From: an uncultured Dorea sp.
Lineage (GTDB): Bacteria > Bacillota > Clostridia > Lachnospirales > Lachnospiraceae
NCBI GenBank assembly: GCA_910584265.1
Contig: CAJTZE010000005.1
Location: 1-64,000 of the forward strand
Length of the DNA: 64,000 nucleotides
Direction: 5' to 3'
The notes beneath the pieces were generated by a model that did not search any database, was not told where the DNA came from, and saw only the letters and a list, made by a program, of their open reading frames with translations. Each line of letters opens with the position of its first letter. The first letter of the stretch is position 1. Below are positions 59,002-64,000 of the stretch, piece by piece. Both the position numbers and the translations under genes were made by a program.

Positions 59002-60606
59002 TTACTCCTCATCTAAGTACGCTTCGCTCAGCTTTACAATAATTACCCCGTTTTTCTCAGCAACGCTTCCCTGTGCAGGCCACACCGGCATATCCTCTGC
59101 ATCTTTCTCTGCCTGCTCACTTTGTTCAGGCGACGGCATATTATAGGTGTATCCTATCGTATTCAAAAATAAATTCATTACCCAGGTTCCATGCTTCGTT
59201 CCATAAGACAATTCAAAAAAAGAACGTCCTATCAGCTCTAACTGCTCCGATGGATAACAGGCTCTGTTTAACTGAGGCATCCGGTATCCCACAAAAACTA
59301 CCGGCTCTCTCGGTATTTCCCCTAAACCCAGCTGGTCGATCCTATCCGTTATTTTCACTGCCCGTCTGACATCCTCCTCATACTGCACATACTGCGTGTA
59401 GTATAATCGTGCGGAAGCCGCACTTTGAGTAAATGATGCAATAAACACAGCGCAAACCACCGCAATGCGGATCTGTTTCCCATTTATTCCGGGTCTTTCG
59501 GCTGCTTTTTCAAACAGCTTTTCAACCAGATACTGCATCAAAAAGCCAACTGTAAACGGAAGCAGGATATCGGCACGTATCGTTGGAGCATTCCCCATCA
59601 ACACAGCCATTAAAAACGGCGCTCCCAGACAGAATATAACTGCAAGGCAATAGATCCAATAACATGTTTCCCTTTTTTTTATTCTCACAATAGTAACCAA
59701 TACTATTGCAGCATAAACAACGCCAAATGACGCGGAATACAGGAATCGTTTTCCTGTCAGAGCCATGTATACATGCCGCACAATATTGATCACACACTGC
59801 TTTGCCGGAATTGTCCCCCACATAATCTGCCCGGAAATGTATGGCGTAGGTTCCAATCCATGAACTTCTAAAACAAGCTTATTGATCAGCTGATATATAA
59901 TAAATGAGCCGACACAGAATAGGATCATTTTTCCGATTAACAGCCAGTATTCTTTCGCCTGAATTTCTTTTGTCTCATCCGCGGAAATCCTATCATAGAT
60001 CAGCAGAAAACATAATGCACAGCTTGCGGCAAACAACGGTATCAGGGACTGATACGTAGAAAAAGCAATGACACATAAAAATGCCGCGGCACAATAATAC
60101 CACTTCTTCCTTTTCAGTATTCCCCGGAAAAAAAGAATCAATACGACTGCCACCATCAGCAACGCAAGGTTAACTTCATATGCCTGAAGCAGAAATCCTG
60201 ACTGCTCTGCAGATATTCCGGATGTAAAAAACAATACAGGAAAAATCCACAGCGTAGTCTTTGGTCCCTGGCTCCCCTTTATGATAAAAATCAAATATTC
60301 CCACACTATACTATTGCAGAGCATAAGAACAACCATCATAAATGCGGCAATATACGGATTAAAAAAGTAGGATCCCAATAATTTTTTGAGAAATACAAGG
60401 CCAAAGCGCCCCATCATGTACCATGCACCGTAAATATAATCTGGTATAGACATAATAGACTCTGTATCATGCGAAATAGAAATATTAAACACCTTGATTC
60501 CATATACATACAAAATAAAAAAGCCAACGATCCACCAATTTCTTTGATTTTCCTTAATAAATGCAAATAATGATGAAGATTTAACGTCTGTTCTGCTTTC
60601 TTCCAT
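59002..60606 (-). CDS. GtrII-type membrane glucosyltransferase
   Basis: A 534-residue protein with about eleven membrane helices. The start segment NWWIVGFFILYVYGIKVFN is followed by SHDTESIMSIPDYIYGAW, with the acidic residue in the first outer loop as expected for lipid-linked sugar users, and GRFGLVFLKKLLGSYFFNP. These are features of the GtrII/glucosyl transferase domain family. It would move glucose from undecaprenyl-phosphate-glucose to the polymer outside the cell. Its partner gtrB is divergent, 209 bases away. Confidence 0.85.
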   Translation of the reverse strand: MEESRTDVKSSSLFAFIKENQRNWWIVGFFILYVYGIKVFNISISHDTESIMSIPDYIYGAWYMMGRFGLVFLKKLLGSYFFNPYIAAFMMVVLMLCNSIVWEYLIFIIKGSQGPKTTLWIFPVLFFTSGISAEQSGFLLQAYEVNLALLMVAVVLILFFRGILKRKKWYYCAAAFLCVIAFSTYQSLIPLFAASCALCFLLIYDRISADETKEIQAKEYWLLIGKMILFCVGSFIIYQLINKLVLEVHGLEPTPYISGQIMWGTIPAKQCVINIVRHVYMALTGKRFLYSASFGVVYAAIVLVTIVRIKKRETCYWIYCLAVIFCLGAPFLMAVLMGNAPTIRADILLPFTVGFLMQYLVEKLFEKAAERPGINGKQIRIAVVCAVFIASFTQSAASARLYYTQYVQYEEDVRRAVKITDRIDQLGLGEIPREPVVFVGYRMPQLNRACYPSEQLELIGRSFFELSYGTKHGTWVMNLFLNTIGYTYNMPSPEQSEQAEKDAEDMPVWPAQGSVAEKNGVIIVKLSEAYLDEE

Positions 60607-60728
60607 TTTATAACCTCTCCCAATCTATCTCTCCTGACATTTTAATAGTTTCCCTATCGTTTGTCAACAAACCATCCTCTTTTCATACAAATACTGTCTC
60701 TTATCACATATGAGCGAAAAACAAGTGA

Positions 60729-60757
60729 TTGCTTTTTCATGACTTTTTGTCTATAAT
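60729..60757 (+). promoter_or_regulatory. Promoter of gtrB
   Basis: TTGCTT (60729-60734), 17 bases, TATAAT (60752-60757), about 59 bases before the gtrB ATG. Confidence 0.65.
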
Positions 60758-60787
60758 TGTATCTGTATTTAAAAAATGAAAGGACAA

Positions 60788-60853
60788 ATGATTACTATTA
60801 ATCATCAAATCAGCTATGAGCAAATTAATTTCTATTATAGTTCCATGCTATAA
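60788..60853 (+). CDS. Possible leader ORF overlapping the gtrB start
   Basis: A 21-codon frame starting MITINHQISYEQINFYYSS with AAAGGAC just upstream. It runs through the gtrB start in another frame and stops 35 bases inside gtrB. The gtrB ATG has no SD of its own, so translation may reach it by coupling or ribosome sliding. It may also be chance. Confidence 0.4.
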   Translation: MITINHQISYEQINFYYSSML

Positions 60854-61769
60854 CGAAGGCGCATCCCTTCCATACTTTTATAAAGAGGTATGCGGTGTAT
60901 TTCAGCAGATGGAAACTAAGTACAGCTTACATTTTGAACTATTATTCGTTGATGATGGTTCAAAGGACAACACGCTGTCATTAGTAAAATCCTATGCAGA
61001 AAAAGATTCCCGGGTAAAATATATATCGTTTTCCCGTAATTTCGGAAAAGAAAGCGCCATTTATGCCGGTCTCCAAAATTCTACGGGAGATTATGTCGCC
61101 ATGATGGATGCAGATCTACAGGATCCGCCTCAGCTTCTTGATGAAATGTACGAACTGATCATCTCTGGAGAATATGACTGTATAGGCACAAGACGTACCA
61201 CCAGAAAAGGCGAGCCTCCTATCCGTTCCTTTTTTGCAAAATGCTTTTATAAGCTTATTAACAGAATTTCTAATGCCGATATCGTCGATGGCGCCAGAGA
61301 TTTCCGTCTCATGACGCGGCAGATGACCGATGCTATATTAAGCATATCTGAATATAACAGATTTTCAAAAGGTATTTTCGGATGGGTAGGCTTTAAAACC
61401 GAATGGCTTGGATACCAGAATATAGAACGCGTAGCCGGAGATACAAAGTGGTCCTTCTGGAAACTATTTCTTTATTCCCTGAACGGTATTATTGAATTTT
61501 CGACCGCCCCACTTTCCATTGCTTCCGTATTGGGTATCTTATGCCTTTTTATAGCAATGATATTCATCCTTATCATTATAGTCAAAACAATCATCTGGGG
61601 CGACCCGGTTGCAGGCTACCCGTCTATGATGTGCGTCATATTCTTCCTCGGGGGACTGCAGTTATTTTCCATCGGCATTTTAGGCCAGTATCTGTCCAAA
61701 ACTTATCTTGAGACGAAGCATCGTCCAATCTACATTATAAAAGAAACAAACTATAAAGACGAAAGATAA
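60816..61769 (+). CDS. gtrB: Undecaprenyl-phosphate glucosyltransferase (GtrB/DPM1-like)
   Basis: A 317-residue GT2 enzyme with a C-terminal pair of membrane helices. It has LISIIVPCYNEGASLPYFY, LLFVDDGSKDNT, SFSRNFGKESAIYAGL, MMDADLQDPPQLL and DGARDFRLM, then SIASVLGILCLFIAMIFIL and FLGGLQLFSIGILGQYL. It loads a sugar, usually glucose, onto undecaprenyl phosphate for GtrII-type enzymes. The ATG lacks an SD and sits inside a short leader ORF. Confidence 0.93.
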   Translation: MSKLISIIVPCYNEGASLPYFYKEVCGVFQQMETKYSLHFELLFVDDGSKDNTLSLVKSYAEKDSRVKYISFSRNFGKESAIYAGLQNSTGDYVAMMDADLQDPPQLLDEMYELIISGEYDCIGTRRTTRKGEPPIRSFFAKCFYKLINRISNADIVDGARDFRLMTRQMTDAILSISEYNRFSKGIFGWVGFKTEWLGYQNIERVAGDTKWSFWKLFLYSLNGIIEFSTAPLSIASVLGILCLFIAMIFILIIIVKTIIWGDPVAGYPSMMCVIFFLGGLQLFSIGILGQYLSKTYLETKHRPIYIIKETNYKDER

Positions 61770-61774
61770 AAAAA

Positions 61775-61809
61775 CCTCTTAACAATCCTGATTCTATATT
61801 GTTAAGAGG
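61775..61809. terminator. Bidirectional terminator between gtrB and the LTA-synthase-like gene
   Basis: CCTCTTAACAAT pairs perfectly with ATTGTTAAGAGG; the stem is flanked by an A-run on the left and seven T on the right, so it works in both directions. Confidence 0.9.
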
Positions 61810-61814
61810 TTTTT

Positions 61815-63662
61815 TTACTCTACCATAGTTTGAGCTCCGCCGGCCAGATAAGTCTTTCCGGCCGTATCAAAAATATACGCCTGCATATTATACTGTCCTG
61901 GTTTATACCCAAAGCCGGCCGTTTCAACCTCTCCATAATAGCTTCCATCATCCCGCTGATACATTCCGACCCACTGTAGATCGCTTTGATCCTGCACTGT
62001 CCAGACTGCCAGCTGGACAGATGCGATCTCTTTATCAATATTCTGAAATTCTGATGCAGTAACATATATCTTTCCATTATAATAATCATAAGAAGAAGCA
62101 TCAAGATTAACCCTTGGTCCTGTTCCTTTTCTGACAAGAAGAAGATTATCCTCCTCGTCCAACTTTGCCAGTTCTGTTAGAAATTCAGATTTTTTGGCTA
62201 CTTCCCTATCTTCATCCTCGACACCGATTTCCTCTGTCCGGGTCGGTCTGTCTGAGAACAGATTCGTTCCAAGACCCAGCCTGTCTCCAGAAATCTCGAC
62301 ACCCATAGCCGCAAGCGTAGTCGGAAACATATCAAAGGTGGAGTAAATCCTGCTCTGAGTCTGTCTTTTTTCAGCCACCGAATTAATAAACGCCGTGTAA
62401 ACCTTCCTGTCATAGCTCTCTTCAACATTCTCACAAAAATCACTGTCCATAGTAGGGTGGTCCCCGCATATCACGACTGTCGTATTCTCATAAAAATCCT
62501 GACTCTGTATCCACCTCAAAAACTCAGCAACCTGCGCACTGGAACACGCCATTACATTCGCATACTGATCTTCCCCGTATGTATCCGGGCATCGTCCACA
62601 CAGCCAGCCATCCTCAAAATGCGTATCTACCGTCAGCATCGTGAAATTAAACGGCTGCTCTCCTTCTGCCATTTCCAAAATCCTCTGTTTGGCAAAACTA
62701 AATAATCTCTCATCCTCATATCCCCACCAGACTCTATACCCCTCCGGGATCAATCCGCCGCCTTCCGCATAGCTGTAATCAAAAATATCAAAATTTCCAT
62801 GCTTTTTAAAGTATAACTCTCTGCCGCCGAATTCTGCATCTGAACCAATCATGAAGCTTTGCGAATACCCGGCGCTTTCTAAAATATCTCCTAATGTAAT
62901 AATACCATCAAAAAAAGTGTCCTGCGTATCCATATTATTTCTTCCAATGGAGATATTGAGCGGAATCCCTGCCGTCTGCGAAAAAATCGCTCCCATTGTC
63001 CACGTTGAACCATTTAAGGAATACCCGCCGTTTATCGATTCTGTATCCTCTCCTGAAAAATCTTCATTCTCTTTGGCAATAGCAGTTAATTCAGGAATTA
63101 TATTATCGTTAAACGCTCCTCCCAAAGTCTTATCCGCATAGGTCACTTCCATCGACTCAAGAAAGATATATATTAAATTTCTCTTTTGTTCCGGAAACGC
63201 AATTTCCGTATCCCTTGGATTAACATAATATTTTTCAATAAAATCAGAATCCTCGCCCTGAGATTCTACATAATTCCCGGCATCCAATTTCGTCCATGCC
63301 TCTTCAAAGCCAGATACTCCAAAATATGCCGGAACGGCAGCTCCGATCAGCATAACCACATAATATTTCTTTGTTCCCTTAAAGCCTGCAAATGCAGTCA
63401 GCATCGCTAATAATACTACTGCCGCCGGCGACAGGCATATATTTATGTATTCCCTGATCACATCCTGATTTGTTCCGTCTAACGGAGCCGTCAGATGAAA
63501 GACCAGCTCATTCATTGATAAGTTATTCCATGTATCAAACATCCATTCTATACTAAAATATAATGCCGTAAACAGTCCTGCCAATAACAATGAAAGTATT
63601 GTTCCAGCTGCTATGCATAATTTCCCCAAGAATCGTAATACCTTCAAAATATCTTTTATCAT
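61815..63662 (-). CDS. LTA synthase/phosphoglycerol transferase-like sulfatase-fold protein with GBS_Bsp-like tail
   Basis: A 615-residue protein: three to four N-terminal membrane helices, then an alkaline-phosphatase-like domain. It has LIYIFLESMEVTYADKTLGG, the nucleophile region LNGSTWTMGAIFSQTAGIPL (a Thr as in OpgB/LtaS), FTMLTVDTHFEDGW and TTVVICGDHPTMDSDF. The last 65 residues (QLAVWTVQDQSDLQWV, YNMQAYIFDTAGKTYL) look like a GBS_Bsp-like repeat, an extracellular domain not usual in LtaS. It would add glycerol phosphate to a surface polymer. The ATG at 63662 overlaps the preceding stop (ATGA). Confidence 0.85.
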   Translation of the reverse strand: MIKDILKVLRFLGKLCIAAGTILSLLLAGLFTALYFSIEWMFDTWNNLSMNELVFHLTAPLDGTNQDVIREYINICLSPAAVVLLAMLTAFAGFKGTKKYYVVMLIGAAVPAYFGVSGFEEAWTKLDAGNYVESQGEDSDFIEKYYVNPRDTEIAFPEQKRNLIYIFLESMEVTYADKTLGGAFNDNIIPELTAIAKENEDFSGEDTESINGGYSLNGSTWTMGAIFSQTAGIPLNISIGRNNMDTQDTFFDGIITLGDILESAGYSQSFMIGSDAEFGGRELYFKKHGNFDIFDYSYAEGGGLIPEGYRVWWGYEDERLFSFAKQRILEMAEGEQPFNFTMLTVDTHFEDGWLCGRCPDTYGEDQYANVMACSSAQVAEFLRWIQSQDFYENTTVVICGDHPTMDSDFCENVEESYDRKVYTAFINSVAEKRQTQSRIYSTFDMFPTTLAAMGVEISGDRLGLGTNLFSDRPTRTEEIGVEDEDREVAKKSEFLTELAKLDEEDNLLLVRKGTGPRVNLDASSYDYYNGKIYVTASEFQNIDKEIASVQLAVWTVQDQSDLQWVGMYQRDDGSYYGEVETAGFGYKPGQYNMQAYIFDTAGKTYLAGGAQTMVE

Positions 63663-64000
63663 TTTCGTTCTTCCATTCCGCTGTATTGTATTTGCGCGCA
63701 GAACTCTTTCGTCTGCATTTCCATACATTTGTCTACGCTGCCATTTTTTAAATAGCATTCTGACCATTCCACAATTTTTTCCATAGCTTTCTCAACATTC
63801 CAAACCGGCTTCCATCCAAAAACAGACTTGATCTTAGCACAGTCCAATTTCAGAAAACCTGCTTCATACGGACCTCCATCAGACTTATCTATCCATTTTG
63901 CCTCAATGCCTGTCTGATCTTTCCACTTTTTGCAAAATAAATCTACCAGTTCTCCTGTTGTCCAGCAGTCACTGTCGTCCGGTCCGACATTATAATTACC
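63659..64000 (-). CDS. C-terminal part of a CDP-glucose 4,6-dehydratase-like protein, partial
   Basis: The last 113 residues of a longer gene that continues beyond the window. GNYNVGPDDSDCWTTGELVD, EAKWIDKSDGGPYEAGFLKL and DCAKIKSVFGWKPVWNVEKA match the C-terminus of RfbG-type CDP-glucose 4,6-dehydratases, which start synthesis of CDP-linked dideoxy sugars. The stop overlaps the LTA-synthase-like start, so the two are co-translated. Confidence 0.8.
   Translation of the reverse strand, partial: GNYNVGPDDSDCWTTGELVDLFCKKWKDQTGIEAKWIDKSDGGPYEAGFLKLDCAKIKSVFGWKPVWNVEKAMEKIVEWSECYLKNGSVDKCMEMQTKEFCAQIQYSGMEERK

Noticed and set aside
1..64000. tRNA or rRNA genes
   Set aside because: No T-loop GGTTCGAATCC-like sequence with matching acceptor stem was seen on either strand; a dedicated scan would be needed to exclude divergent ones.

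Overview
The window looks like a chromosomal contig of a spore-forming, low-GC Firmicute of the Lachnospiraceae / Clostridium cluster XIVa type. The reasons are strong AAGGAGG ribosome binding sites, many GTG/TTG starts, a spore coat gene (cotJC), Lachnospiraceae-style cell-wall proteins and a rhamnose-type surface polysaccharide locus. No tRNA, rRNA or CRISPR array was seen.

Region 1 (1 to about 16,465) is the right-hand end of a prophage; its structural genes must lie left of the window. Its lytic early operon reads leftward from a divergent promoter/operator at about 11,580-11,646. It encodes many small proteins, an HUH rolling-circle Rep, an RNase H-like protein, an HTH protein, a PcfK/AcrIIA9-like protein, a DUF7666 protein, a PcfJ-like protein, two HNH-type nucleases, a PAPS-reductase-like protein and the start of a Dam-type methylase. 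To the right lie the repressor, a second XRE regulator, a zinc-ribbon membrane protein, a voltage-gated K+ channel-like protein, a DUF4258/YgiT-type toxin-antitoxin pair and a large serine integrase. The integrase is followed at once by a cotJC gene that lacks its 5' end, so the prophage has inserted into cotJC.

The most unusual part is 9.86-11.2 kb. Three 94-bp repeats without indels sit on the + strand, each 8-12 bases upstream of a different small + strand ORF inside the leftward operon. Each repeat carries a sigma-A type promoter (TTGNNA-N17-TATAAT), then a hairpin at the predicted mRNA 5' end, then the ribosome binding site. The hairpin sequence differs between copies but pairing is kept by compensatory changes (GGACA/TGTCC, GGACG/CGTCC, GGCAT/ATGCC). 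A second candidate RNA lies just upstream of rep (8,590-8,660, + strand) with its own consensus promoter and intrinsic terminator, laid out like a plasmid counter-transcribed RNA.

Region 2 (17-27 kb) is host chromosome: a lipoprotein gene flanked by two copies of a cotJC-tail/terminator repeat, glyA, an HtrA-type protease, glf, glmS, a membrane protein with a cohesin domain, and an LCP-family ligase.

Region 3 (27-64 kb) is a large cell-surface locus. It has a polyprenyl-phosphate sugar-1-P transferase, several GT2 glycosyltransferases, RgpF, an ABC exporter, the full dTDP-L-rhamnose pathway (rfbA, rfbC, rfbB, rfbD), LCP ligases, a pyruvyltransferase/F420-dehydrogenase-beta fusion, an acyltransferase, a GtrII/GtrB glucosylation pair, an LTA-synthase-like phosphoglycerol transferase and the end of a CDP-glucose 4,6-dehydratase-like gene. 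Interleaved are four large secreted proteins (amidase/glucosaminidase, M6 protease, L,D-transpeptidase, NlpC/P60) that share the same triple-tyrosine-like repeats. This suggests one surface-binding module serving four wall-active enzymes next to the genes that make the polymer.
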